A stretch of DNA of 64,000 nt. It comes from Sediminibacterium sp. GTDB lineage: Bacteria; Bacteroidota; Bacteroidia; Chitinophagales; Chitinophagaceae. The notes under the pieces were generated by a model that ran no database searches, was not told where the DNA came from, and saw only the letters and a program-made list of their open reading frames with translations. Below are positions 1-8,310 of the stretch, in pieces; within the stretch, counting starts at the first letter, position 1; every line of letters starts with the position of its first letter. The stretch covers positions 11,439-75,438 of the forward strand of contig JAGOAO010000008.1 in NCBI GenBank assembly GCA_017983845.1, written 5' to 3'. The position numbers were made by a program, and so were the translations under genes.

Positions 1-1391
1 GAGATACCCAATTCGGTATTAAAAGAAGTCTCTGCTTTTAATTGATCATTGTAGCTTATTTGATATAAGGAAGGTGCTTTAAATCCTGTAGAAACACTCG
101 CAATCAATCTTATTTGATCTGTTAGTGCATAACTTGGATTAATGGTAAAAGTTTGGTTGCTTCCAAAACGATTGTGGTGATTGTATCTAGCGCCTAATTC
201 CAATAGCCATTTTTTTGCATTGTCATTGATTAATACAGAGGTATAGAGTGCATTTTGGTATTGAAAAGTATCTTTAAACGCATCATTGTATGGTCCCCAT
301 TGACTGATGGACTCATAAGTTTGATTGTAGGATCCATATCTAAAATCTGTTCCAATAATCCATTGTATATTTTGCTTAATTGGGGTAGACAAATAAGCAT
401 CAGCAAAATGGGTTTTACCTGCATATTGGTTGTTTTCATACACCAAATAGGTTTGATCTGCACTATCATTTAAATAGGTTCTATCCTGTGTGGTATACTG
501 GTATTGCACTTGAAAGCTCGTCTTAGCTTTCTTATATTGTAAGATCAACCCATTGATATTGGTGGCATTTTTGAATTCATTGTCTTTGTCATCTTTAAAT
601 CCACCATAGTCTATAGCGGAGGTATAAGCTGTTTTTCTGCTAGACAATTGTAGGTTCCAAAGGGTATCAAACTTGTATTTTGCTTTGATAAAAAAACTGT
701 TATTTTGATAGCCGTCTTTATCAAAATTTCCACTGTTGCTTTGGTCTTTTGCAGAAGAAAATCCGTCAGAATTTTGGTTTTCAAAACCAATGGTGTAATT
801 GAGTTGGTTGATATTGCTATTGAACTGCAAGTTGCCCTGCTTGGTGCCATAACTGCCGTAGCTTAAAGCACCTGTCACAAATGGGACACCTTTACTTTTT
901 GTGATGATATTGATCACGCCACCAATGGCATCCGATCCATACAGGGTACTTTGAGCGCCTTTTAAGATTTCAATACGCTCTACCTGGTTTAGAGGAACTA
1001 AGTTTAAGTCAAATTCATTGCTGATCATAGAAGGGTCACCGACTGGAGCACCGTCAATTAATACCAGTGTTCTGCCTGATGCTGCTCCGCGCATATAGAT
1101 GCTTGGAACAGTACCTAAGTTACTTAAAGTACCTGGTAAGCTTAAGCCTGCTTGCTCATTCAACACTTGTGCAATTGTTCTACCTACATTTTGTTGAATT
1201 TGTGCAGCAGTGATAATAGTCATGACTTTACTAGTGCCATTTTGTTTCTGCTCAATTTTATTGGCAGTAACAATCACATCTTCCAGTTGAGTGGCGTTGT
1301 TGTTTTTTTGAATACTGTCTTTTTGTTGCCCAAAGACGAGGGTGGTGGTGGCGATAAGGCACACCGAGAGCGTGATGATTTTTTTGCTCAT
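1..1391 (-). CDS. btuB: TonB-dependent receptor, BtuB-like, partial (3' end outside window)
   Basis: Outer-membrane active transporter, probably for cobalamin or another corrinoid, energised by TonB. About 463 residues are visible; the family usually has 600-700, so the distal barrel lies beyond base 1. A signal peptide (residues 1-21, ending VFGQ) is followed by LEDVIVTA at about 36-43, the usual entry into the plug domain. The plug runs to about residue 150, with typical IEILKGAQSTLYGSDAIGG and GGVINIITK stretches, and barrel strands follow. The start codon is the ATG at 1389-1391, directly before the signal peptide. The B12 assignment rests mainly on the cobalamin riboswitch upstream (1500-1665), which is direct contextual evidence; plug sequence alone would not fix the substrate. 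Could also be a cobinamide or other corrinoid receptor. Confidence 0.9.
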   Translation of the reverse strand, partial: MSKKIITLSVCLIATTTLVFGQQKDSIQKNNNATQLEDVIVTANKIEQKQNGTSKVMTIITAAQIQQNVGRTIAQVLNEQAGLSLPGTLSNLGTVPSIYMRGAASGRTLVLIDGAPVGDPSMISNEFDLNLVPLNQVERIEILKGAQSTLYGSDAIGGVINIITKSKGVPFVTGALSYGSYGTKQGNLQFNSNINQLNYTIGFENQNSDGFSSAKDQSNSGNFDKDGYQNNSFFIKAKYKFDTLWNLQLSSRKTAYTSAIDYGGFKDDKDNEFKNATNINGLILQYKKAKTSFQVQYQYTTQDRTYLNDSADQTYLVYENNQYAGKTHFADAYLSTPIKQNIQWIIGTDFRYGSYNQTYESISQWGPYNDAFKDTFQYQNALYTSVLINDNAKKWLLELGARYNHHNRFGSNQTFTINPSYALTDQIRLIASVSTGFKAPSLYQISYNDQLKAETSFNTELGI

Positions 1392-1419
1392 TGTTTTGTT
1401 TTTTGAGTGAACAATGAGC
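1386..1419 (-). promoter_or_regulatory. Hairpin that contains the btuB start codon
   Basis: A perfect 10-bp inverted repeat (arms 1410-1419 and 1386-1395, 14-nt loop) in the btuB leader. In the mRNA the downstream arm reads AACAATGAGC and includes the AUG start codon. If folded, the start codon is buried. It lies about 95 nt downstream of the B12 box and is a plausible translational expression platform for the riboswitch. The repeat is seen directly; the regulatory role is inferred. Confidence 0.6.
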
Positions 1420-1445
1420 TTCCTGGAATAAGAGAACCATAAGAG

Positions 1446-1463
1446 ATTTTGGCGAGCCAAAAT
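1446..1463. repeat. 8-bp palindrome between riboswitch and btuB hairpin
   Basis: Arms ATTTTGGC (1446-1453) and GCCAAAAT (1456-1463) with a 2-nt centre. It is not followed by a T-run on the btuB strand, so it is not an intrinsic terminator. It may be part of the riboswitch expression platform or a protein-binding operator. Confidence 0.5.
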
Positions 1464-1499
1464 TTAATATAATCCTTGCTTTTTACCCGAAAGCTGTTG

Positions 1500-1665
1500 A
1501 TTTTATCAATCAGGCAGGTCTTCTGGCTCGTTCTTTTCAAAGACATCCTTCCCAAATTGCTTCAGTGGATTTGTCTTAATGCTTGCGCATTGAACTTACA
1601 GCTACGGGAATAGCTCCAGGTTTAAACTGGATTCCCTTTTAATCATTTGCATGAACCTAATCTAG
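1500..1665 (-). promoter_or_regulatory. Cobalamin (B12) riboswitch
   Basis: Read on the minus strand, the segment has the conserved parts of the cobalamin aptamer in order: TTAGGTTCATG near 1651-1661, AAAAGGGAAT near 1631-1640, GGAGCTATTCCCGTAGCTGT in the core (about 1597-1617), and the B12 box AGCCAGAAGACCTGCC at 1513-1528. Such aptamers bind adenosyl- or other cobalamins and shut off transport or synthesis genes when B12 is plentiful. It sits directly upstream of the BtuB-like receptor. With the promoter, hairpin and palindrome it accounts for nearly all of the 388-nt gap between btuB and the permease gene. Confidence 0.93.
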
Positions 1666-1667
1666 CG

Positions 1668-1675
1668 CAAACATA
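1668..1675 (-). promoter_or_regulatory. -7 promoter element for riboswitch-btuB
   Basis: TATGTTTG on the minus strand matches the Bacteroidota TAnnTTTG box. Initiation a few bases downstream, near 1663, would start the transcript just before the aptamer. No clear -33 TTTG was seen. Confidence 0.5.
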
Positions 1676-1732
1676 TCTTCTTTTAAAATAGTGGGTTTAT
1701 TTAATTATCAACTCATTGTTGAAAACTCCCAA

Positions 1733-1740
1733 TAAGTTTG
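1733..1740 (+). promoter_or_regulatory. -7 promoter element for the permease gene
   Basis: TAAGTTTG (TAnnTTTG) lies 39 nt before the chosen ATG at 1780 and is divergent from the btuB promoter. The -33 part is unclear. Confidence 0.45.
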
Positions 1741-1779
1741 CTACATTTATATTTAACTATAGTTTCAACGAATTACAAT

Positions 1780-3111
1780 ATGAGTACAAAGACAAAACAG
1801 CATATTAATTTTTTTAGCTTAACCATGATTGTGGTGAGTTTGGTAATAGGTATGGGTATTTTTAAAACACCCGCTACGATTGCAGCAAAATCAGGGACCC
1901 CACTTATTTTTTTTAGTGCTTGGATAATTGGAGGCATCATTGCTTTGTTTGGTGCTTTAACTTATGCAGAAATTGGTCAAAGGCTGCCAGTGATGGGGGG
2001 TTACTATAAAGTCTTTGCACATTGCTATCATCCCGGTGTTGGCTTTACCATTAATGTATTGATTCTAATTAGTAATGCTGCTTCATTAGCAGTAGTAGCT
2101 TTAATTGGCGCAGACTATGTGAGTGATTTATTATTTGGTCATCCCTCTAGTACATTTTTTAATGTATGCATTGCTTCTTTGTCTGTGGGACTATTCTATA
2201 TTGTTAATTTATTAGGTTTAAAAACAAGTAGTCGGACACAGAATGTGTTGATGATCGTAAAAATTAGTTTGATTGTATTGCTAATATCTTCTTTGTTCAA
2301 AGGCGTAACAGTAGCTCCGCATGGATTTAATGAAGGGAAAGTGTATGCCTATGATGGTCATAATAGTGCATTGTTATTATTGGTAAGTCTTGTTGCTGTA
2401 TTTTTTACTTATGGAGGATATCAACAAACCATTAATTTCGGTTCAGAAGTACAATCTGCCAAAACGATGCAAAGAGGCATTGTATTTGGTATTGGCATCG
2501 TATTGTTTTTATATTTTGCGATCAACTATACCTATGTTCAAGTAATTGGTTTTGACAATATGAAAAATGCCAATGCAATTGGGTCGCTTTTATTTGAAGC
2601 TTGGTTTGGTAAATTTGGGGCTAAGGTTTTTGATTTTGCGATGGTGTTAAGTGTACTTGCTTATGTGAATGTATTATTAATGAGTAACCCAAGGGTGATG
2701 TTTGCAATGAGCGAAGACAAAGTGTTGCCAAAAATATTTCAGTACAAGCATGCTAAAACGGAAGCATTAATTCCTGGATTAACCGTATTTGCGGTCACTA
2801 CCATTTTAATCACTTTTTTCGGAAAGGGGGTAGACGACGTGTTGAGTTTTAGTATCTTTTTAGACTGCTTAGGGATGAGTACTTCTGCAGCCACCTTATT
2901 CATTTTGAGACGAAAAGGACAGGGAGACGCTGCGGTAACCGGTGGTTTAAAACGATGGACACCCATTTTAGCTGCTATTTTCGTGCTTTCCTATGCATTT
3001 GTGGCGGTCGCAGTGGTAATTGATAAGCCTTATTCGGCACTGACCGCAGTCATTTTAGTAGCCATTGTATTGGTATTGTACCGCATATTCTACTATAAAA
3101 AGACAGCTTAG
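1780..3111 (+). CDS. Amino acid permease, APC superfamily
   Basis: A 443-residue inner-membrane transporter with about 12 hydrophobic segments. The first (about residues 12-30) carries the VIGMGIFKTPATIA stretch typical of TM1 of APC amino acid transporters, where the GxGIF loop binds the substrate backbone. GSEVQSAKTMQRGIVFG in the middle resembles the loop after TM6 in the LAT/SerT-like and YfnA-like branches. I chose ATG 1780 over an in-frame TTG at 1738 because 1738 falls inside a TAnnTTTG promoter box and the extra residues look non-coding. Substrate cannot be told from sequence. It stands alone, divergent from the B12 receptor. No terminator hairpin was recognised after it. Confidence 0.88.
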   Translation: MSTKTKQHINFFSLTMIVVSLVIGMGIFKTPATIAAKSGTPLIFFSAWIIGGIIALFGALTYAEIGQRLPVMGGYYKVFAHCYHPGVGFTINVLILISNAASLAVVALIGADYVSDLLFGHPSSTFFNVCIASLSVGLFYIVNLLGLKTSSRTQNVLMIVKISLIVLLISSLFKGVTVAPHGFNEGKVYAYDGHNSALLLLVSLVAVFFTYGGYQQTINFGSEVQSAKTMQRGIVFGIGIVLFLYFAINYTYVQVIGFDNMKNANAIGSLLFEAWFGKFGAKVFDFAMVLSVLAYVNVLLMSNPRVMFAMSEDKVLPKIFQYKHAKTEALIPGLTVFAVTTILITFFGKGVDDVLSFSIFLDCLGMSTSAATLFILRRKGQGDAAVTGGLKRWTPILAAIFVLSYAFVAVAVVIDKPYSALTAVILVAIVLVLYRIFYYKKTA

Positions 3112-3202
3112 GCGGGAATTCAGCCTTTTATACCCACCCATAGCTGTTCAGCCATTTTGAAGTCCGTTTGTCTAAAAATTAGACAACTCTTAAGGTTTGC
3201 CT

Positions 3203-3210
3203 TACTTTTG
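3203..3210 (+). promoter_or_regulatory. -7 promoter element for the tolC-type gene
   Basis: TACTTTTG (TAnnTTTG) 38 nt before the ATG at 3249. It would drive the outer-membrane factor and membrane fusion protein together. Confidence 0.45.
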
Positions 3211-3248
3211 TATTGTATAATAGGAATTCATCATTTTCAATACAAACA

Positions 3249-4709
3249 ATGAGATACATTTTTTCGTTTATTTTTCTTGTGTTTACCCTGTCTTTGACTG
3301 CACAGGAGCCAGCTAAATGGGATTTAAAAACCTGTGTGGAATATGCTATTAAGCACAATATTTCGGTTCAGCAAGCAGACATACAAGCAAGATTGGCAAA
3401 GCTTCAAGCGGACCAAGCTAAGTCGAATCAATTGCCCACAATGAGTGGTTCATCTGGTTTAGGGATGCGTTTGGGACGTTCTATTGACCCAGTAACCAAT
3501 GCCTTTACAACGACGCAGTTTTTATACAATAATTTTGGTTTAAACGGGGGTATTCAATTGTACAATAACAATCGATTAAACAATACTGCAGCTGCTAGTA
3601 ATTTTACTTGGTTGGCAAGTATTGCAGATCTTCAAACAGCATCTAATGACATTTCTTTAAATGTGGCTACTTTTTATTTACAAGTATTGTCTACCATTGA
3701 ACAATCTGAAATTGCGAAGATTCAAATTGCACAAACCAATGAACAATTGGCTGCAACTAAGAAGCGTGTTGAGGTTGGATTGTTGCCAGAAATTAATTTA
3801 TTAGAACTAGAAACACAGTTAGCCAACGATAGTAGTAATTATATCACTGCGATCTCTAACGTAGCTCAAAGTAAATTAAGTTTAAAAGCATTATTGAACT
3901 TAGATGCTGCAGATGCATTTGAAGTAGATGTTCAACCAGTGGATAAAATCAAATTACAAGGCTTTGCCGATTTGCAGCCGGATTATGTATTTACAGTTGC
4001 TGAACAAAATTTACCCAATATTAAAGCGGCAAACCTACGCTTGAAAGCAGCAGAGAAAAATCGTCTTGTTGCTAAAGCTGGATTTTATCCAACACTTAGT
4101 TTTGGATATTCATTGAGTACCAACTTCTCTAATTCTTTTAAATATATCAGTGGTGTAGAGCCTGCTGGATTTAGCAATATATCCCCGACTAGTCCTTTTG
4201 TCACTGTTGGCGCTGCAAAATATTATGTTCAAAGTCCATTGTATACAACTACAACAAGTAATAGAGACTTTAGCAATATATGGAATGGATGGAGTAAGCA
4301 ATTGGACAATAACTTTGGACAGAATTTTGGTTTTCAATTATCTATTCCAATTTTCAATGCCAATCAGTCTAAAACTGCCTATCAACAATCTAAGTTGAAC
4401 TACCAGTCGGTAAGCTTGCAACAAGAAAATGCACAAAGAAAACTAAAGCAAGACATTTATGCTGCCTATACGAATGCAGTGGTGGCTTTTAATAAATTAA
4501 ATGCCACTCAAAAGGCAGTCACTTCTGCAGAAAAAGCATATCATTTTGCTACCAAGCGTTATGAATTAGGCTTATTAGGTACTATTGAATTATTGAACAA
4601 TCAAAATAACTTTTTAAAGGCAAAAGTAAATTTCAAATCTGCTCAATATGAGTATGTATTTAGAATTAAGTTACTAGAGTTTTACAAAGGAGAAGCACTT
4701 TCTCTTTAA
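3249..4709 (+). CDS. TolC-family outer membrane efflux protein
   Basis: A 486-residue outer-membrane channel of the OEP/TolC family. A signal peptide (residues 1-19, ending LTAQ) is followed by WDLKTCVEYAIKHN, the standard start of the first OEP repeat. Two long helical repeats follow; the second ends in RYELGLLGTIELLNNQNNFL, a recognised OEP motif. The ATG at 3249 directly precedes the signal peptide; an upstream in-frame TTG at 3213 would put 12 polar residues before it. The next gene, 30 nt downstream, is a membrane fusion protein, so the two form an operon. There is no inner-membrane pump gene with them. Confidence 0.92.
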   Translation: MRYIFSFIFLVFTLSLTAQEPAKWDLKTCVEYAIKHNISVQQADIQARLAKLQADQAKSNQLPTMSGSSGLGMRLGRSIDPVTNAFTTTQFLYNNFGLNGGIQLYNNNRLNNTAAASNFTWLASIADLQTASNDISLNVATFYLQVLSTIEQSEIAKIQIAQTNEQLAATKKRVEVGLLPEINLLELETQLANDSSNYITAISNVAQSKLSLKALLNLDAADAFEVDVQPVDKIKLQGFADLQPDYVFTVAEQNLPNIKAANLRLKAAEKNRLVAKAGFYPTLSFGYSLSTNFSNSFKYISGVEPAGFSNISPTSPFVTVGAAKYYVQSPLYTTTTSNRDFSNIWNGWSKQLDNNFGQNFGFQLSIPIFNANQSKTAYQQSKLNYQSVSLQQENAQRKLKQDIYAAYTNAVVAFNKLNATQKAVTSAEKAYHFATKRYELGLLGTIELLNNQNNFLKAKVNFKSAQYEYVFRIKLLEFYKGEALSL

Positions 4710-4739
4710 ACCATTAAAAGCAACGTAAAAATAAATAAA

Positions 4740-6086
4740 ATGAATAAGAAAATCATTTGGAGTATTGTAGGTTTTGTCGCACTTGTTGTGGTATTAGTTG
4801 GACTAAAAAAGGCGGGTGTCATTGGTAAGGAAGAAGGTACAGAAGTGACCGTTGAAAAAGTACAATTAAGAACCATCACCGAATCAGTGAATGCAAGTGG
4901 TAAAGTCTATCCTGAAATTGAAGTAAAAGTGAGTCCAGATATCTCTGGTGAAATTGTTAGCTTGTTTGTGGAAGAAGGCGCAAAAGTAACAAAGGGTCAA
5001 GTGTTGGCTAAGATCTATGCAGATATCTATTCTTCTCAAAGAGATCAAGTTACTGCCTCTGTAAATCAAGTAAAAGCGCAATACGAAAATGTTAAAGCGA
5101 ATTTAAGTGGTTTGAAGAACGGGTATGAAAATGCAAAAGCAGCTTACGAGCGTTACAAAAAATTATTTGCAGACAAGATTGTTTCTAGAGCCGAGTATGA
5201 GCAAGTAGAGCAAACTTATCGTTCTGCTGAATCAAGTTATAATGCAGCAAAAGAGTCTATCAAAAGTGGAGAGGCGCAAGTTCAAGGCGTAAGAGCCCAA
5301 TTGGCTAGAGCAGAAAAAGACTTAGCTAGAACAACAATCGTGTCTCCAATGGACGGTATTATTAGTTTAATGAACGTGAAAAAAGGGGAGCGTGTAGTTG
5401 GTACTGCGCAAATGGCAGGTACTGAAATGATGCGTGTGGCAGATATGAAGAGTATTGAAGTGAGAGTGGATGTGGGTGAAAACGATATTACGAAAGTAAA
5501 ATTAGGAGATACAGCATTGGTAGAAGTAGATGCGTATAATAACAGGAAGTTCAAAGGGATTGTATACAAAATAGCGAATCCAATCACCGCGTCTGCTTCA
5601 GGAATTAGTAGTGCGGCTGAAGTAGCGAACTATAAAGTGCATATCCGTTTATTAACGGAGAGTTATGCAGATTTAATTCAAGAAAATGCAATCTTCCCAT
5701 TCAGACCAGGTATGACTGCGAGTGCAGATATTCAAACTAAATCTAAGGTGAATGTAATTTCTGTGCCATTGAATGCAGTAACAACAAGAGACAGTGATGG
5801 TCAAGGAAAAGAAACTAAGGTTTCAAGCACAGCGTCTAAGGATAATGAGCCAGCAAAAGCAGATGAAGTGTTAAATGAAGTAGTCTTTGTTTTACAAAAA
5901 GACAACAAAGTGAAAATGGTGAAAGTGAAAACAGATATCCAAGATTTAAACTTCATTGAAGTATCAGGCGTAAAAGTGGGAGATCAAGTCATTACTGGTC
6001 CTTATAGCATTGTAAGTAAGACTTTAAAAGATGGCTCTTTAGTGAAAGTGGTTACTAAGGAAAAGTTATTTGAAGAGAAAAAATAG
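4740..6086 (+). CDS. Efflux membrane fusion protein, HlyD/MacA-like
   Basis: A 448-residue periplasmic adaptor that would bridge an inner-membrane pump to the TolC-type channel encoded just upstream. An N-terminal membrane anchor (about residues 5-24) is followed by a lipoyl-like half (SPDISGEIVSLFVEEGAKV, with KGQVLAKI next), a coiled-coil hairpin at about 95-190, the second lipoyl half (IVSPMDGIISLMNVKKGERV) and beta-barrel domains. A lysine- and glutamate-rich insert occurs near 365-385. The architecture resembles MacA more than RND adaptors because it has a single N-terminal anchor and no lipobox. It is closed by a strong terminator at 6111, so any ABC or RND partner is encoded elsewhere. 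Confidence 0.9.
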   Translation: MNKKIIWSIVGFVALVVVLVGLKKAGVIGKEEGTEVTVEKVQLRTITESVNASGKVYPEIEVKVSPDISGEIVSLFVEEGAKVTKGQVLAKIYADIYSSQRDQVTASVNQVKAQYENVKANLSGLKNGYENAKAAYERYKKLFADKIVSRAEYEQVEQTYRSAESSYNAAKESIKSGEAQVQGVRAQLARAEKDLARTTIVSPMDGIISLMNVKKGERVVGTAQMAGTEMMRVADMKSIEVRVDVGENDITKVKLGDTALVEVDAYNNRKFKGIVYKIANPITASASGISSAAEVANYKVHIRLLTESYADLIQENAIFPFRPGMTASADIQTKSKVNVISVPLNAVTTRDSDGQGKETKVSSTASKDNEPAKADEVLNEVVFVLQKDNKVKMVKVKTDIQDLNFIEVSGVKVGDQVITGPYSIVSKTLKDGSLVKVVTKEKLFEEKK

Positions 6087-6110
6087 GGTAATCCTGTAAA
6101 ATTTACCTTA

Positions 6111-6147
6111 AAAAGGGGCGCATATAAAAAATGCGCCCCTTTTTTTA
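6111..6147 (+). terminator. Intrinsic terminator after the TolC/MFP operon
   Basis: A 9-bp GC-rich stem (GGGGCGCAT at 6115-6123 with ATGCGCCCC at 6131-6139) is followed by a run of T residues from 6140. It is preceded by A residues that can pair with the T-run, so it may also work in reverse. Confidence 0.9.
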
Positions 6148-6156
6148 TGAATTTCA

Positions 6157-6164
6157 TATGTTTG
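6157..6164 (+). promoter_or_regulatory. -7 promoter element for gpsA (leaderless)
   Basis: TATGTTTG (TAnnTTTG) ends only 4 nt before the ATG at 6169. Transcription should start at or next to the start codon, giving a leaderless or near-leaderless mRNA. Confidence 0.55.
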
Positions 6165-6168
6165 TGCC

Positions 6169-7182
6169 ATGGAAAAAAAGCAAATTGGATTAATTGGTAG
6201 CGGAAGTTGGGCTACGGCGATTGCTAAGATTGTGACGGATAATGGCAACCAAATTACTTGGTGGGTGAGGCAACAAGCCAATATCGATTATTTTGTGAAA
6301 CGTAAACACAATCAACATTATTTAAGGAATGCTTATTTTAATGTGCAACAAATTGCTTTTTCTACAGATATTAAATGGGTGGTGGCACAATCAGATATCT
6401 TAATCATCGCTGTGCCGTCTATACATATTGAATCTACCTTAGCATCATTGAGTGCAGAAGATCTAAAGGGGAAGCAGGTCATTTCTGCGGTGAAAGGGGT
6501 ATTGCCGAATCATAATATTTTACTGAACCAATACCTTGCACAACAATTCAATTTCCCTATTGAACAATATTTCACCTTACTTGGACCGAGTCACGCAGAA
6601 GAAGTTGCATCTGAGCAGTTGTCTTATTTGACATTCTCAGGGGTGGATGAGGCTGAAACTACATTGATAGCAAGTCATTTTAAATCAGAATACATCAATA
6701 CCATCGTCAATAAAGATGTACTAGGCGTGCAGTATGCGGGTGTCGCTAAAAATATCTATGCTTTGGGTGCGGGTATAGCACATGGATTAGAATATGGTGA
6801 CAATTTTTTAAGTGTTTTTATTGCCAATTGTGCCAATGAAATGCAGTTGCTTTTAAAAGAAATTATGGACAAGAATGGAACAAGTTGTAGTTCCATCAAC
6901 CACAATGCTTCTGTTTATTTAGGGGACTTATTGGTGACTTGTTATTCACTGCATAGTCGCAATAGAACTTTCGGCAATATGATTGGGAAGGGCTATTCAG
7001 TTAGAGCAGCAGAGCTAGAATTAAATATGGTGGCAGAAGGGTATAATGCGAGCAAGTGTATACATACGATGAATCAAACATTGAAAGTGAACCTGCCGAT
7101 TATGGATGCGGTGTACCAGATACTTTGGGAAGGTGCAGACCCTGCAGCCACATTTAAATCTATTGAGCGGTTCCTAGTATAA
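6169..7182 (+). CDS. gpsA: NAD(P)H-dependent glycerol-3-phosphate dehydrogenase
   Basis: Reduces dihydroxyacetone phosphate to sn-glycerol 3-phosphate in the cytoplasm, feeding phospholipid synthesis. The protein is 337 residues, the usual length. The Rossmann nucleotide motif GSGSWA is at residues 10-15; LLGPSHAEEVA and GVAKNIYALGAGIAHGL (containing the catalytic lysine) follow, and the C-terminal helical domain has the NRTFG and EGYNASK segments of the family. It appears to be a single gene after the terminator at 6111, with its own promoter. Its last 23 nt overlap the 3' end of hemW, which reads the other way. Confidence 0.96.
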   Translation: MEKKQIGLIGSGSWATAIAKIVTDNGNQITWWVRQQANIDYFVKRKHNQHYLRNAYFNVQQIAFSTDIKWVVAQSDILIIAVPSIHIESTLASLSAEDLKGKQVISAVKGVLPNHNILLNQYLAQQFNFPIEQYFTLLGPSHAEEVASEQLSYLTFSGVDEAETTLIASHFKSEYINTIVNKDVLGVQYAGVAKNIYALGAGIAHGLEYGDNFLSVFIANCANEMQLLLKEIMDKNGTSCSSINHNASVYLGDLLVTCYSLHSRNRTFGNMIGKGYSVRAAELELNMVAEGYNASKCIHTMNQTLKVNLPIMDAVYQILWEGADPAATFKSIERFLV

Positions 7183-8296
7183 AAAAATCGGAAGCAATTC
7201 CATCTGCCAAAAACTTGGCCTCTTGGTTTAGCGAAACCCTAGTTTCATTTTCTTGAAAATAGTTTTTTGTTCGCAAAGCATCCATTGTGGTCTTGCTATG
7301 TTCATAGTATACAATTCCGAATGTATTTTTAATATAGTCTAGGTCAAAGCCTTCCATACGCCTTAAACTTGTCATCATGTATTCGTTATAACGATTCGCT
7401 TCTGACAAATATTCAATTTCAAAATTCAGCTGATTGTTGTTCAAGCTTTGAATATATAATGCGTTGTTGGAGATATTCCATTGTCTGGATACCCCATTGA
7501 AAGAATGAGCAGAAGGGCCAAGTCCAAGGTAGCTTACCCCAGACCAGTAATTGCTATTGTGTTGACTCCTTGATCCTGGTACAGCAAAATTTGAAATCTC
7601 ATAATGCTCCATGCCCATTGCTTTTAATCTGGTGGTTAAAAGTTCAAAATGGCTGGCTTGTTTTTCGGGATCAACATCTTCTAATTGGGCTTTTTCGATT
7701 AATTTCTTCAAAGCTGTTTTGTCTTCCACCGTCAAAGCATAACAAGAGACATGTTTGATTTTGTATTTTTCGATCCAATCTAAGTCTGCGATCAAATTTT
7801 CGTCACTTAAAGTGGGTGTGCCATAAATTAAATCAATACTAATATTATTAAAGCCTGCTGCTTGTGCCAATTCAATAGCAGCATGGGATTGTTCCACAGT
7901 ATGCGCTCGATTCATCCATGCCAATGCGGGGGATTGAAAACTTTGTATGCCAATACTTAATCGGTTGATACCTGTTTGTTTCCATTCGGCCAATTTGGTA
8001 GCGCTAATGTCATCGGGATTGGCTTCCAGCGTGCATTCTATCTGTGGGGAGATGTCAAAATGGGTTTTAAGTGCGTTCATGATCCTGCTCAATTGTTCGA
8101 CATTGAGTAGGGATGGGGTGCCTCCTCCAAAATAGATGGTTTGAATGGATTGGTTCAAATATGTTTTCTGCAGTTCAATCTCTTTGATGATTGCATCTAC
8201 AAAAGCTTGAATATGCACTGTCTGTGTAGAAAAATGAAAATTGCAATAATGACAAGCTTTTTTGCAAAAGGGAATATGTAAATAGATGCCTGCCAT
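7160..8296 (-). CDS. hemW: Radical SAM family heme chaperone HemW
   Basis: A 378-residue protein of the HemN/HemW group, long annotated as oxygen-independent coproporphyrinogen oxidase but shown in other bacteria to be a heme chaperone. The radical-SAM cluster motif CX3CX2C is at C11, C15 and C18 (HIPFCKKACHYC). GGGTPSLL and the HemW-type QHNSNYWSGVSYLGLGPSAH segment are present. I chose the ATG at 8294-8296: the upstream ATG at 8323 would overlap a TAGCTTTG promoter box at 8311-8318, and homologues begin just before the YLHIPFC motif. It is convergent with gpsA, sharing 23 nt at the 3' ends, with no terminator between them. Confidence 0.93.
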   Translation of the reverse strand: MAGIYLHIPFCKKACHYCNFHFSTQTVHIQAFVDAIIKEIELQKTYLNQSIQTIYFGGGTPSLLNVEQLSRIMNALKTHFDISPQIECTLEANPDDISATKLAEWKQTGINRLSIGIQSFQSPALAWMNRAHTVEQSHAAIELAQAAGFNNISIDLIYGTPTLSDENLIADLDWIEKYKIKHVSCYALTVEDKTALKKLIEKAQLEDVDPEKQASHFELLTTRLKAMGMEHYEISNFAVPGSRSQHNSNYWSGVSYLGLGPSAHSFNGVSRQWNISNNALYIQSLNNNQLNFEIEYLSEANRYNEYMMTSLRRMEGFDLDYIKNTFGIVYYEHSKTTMDALRTKNYFQENETRVSLNQEAKFLADGIASDFFILGTAQ

Positions 8297-8310
8297 AAGT
8301 AGAATTCCAA

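Noticed and set aside
1152..1440. Short frames on both strands at the btuB 5' end
   Set aside because: They overlap the signal peptide and plug of the receptor gene or its leader hairpin and do not resemble any protein.
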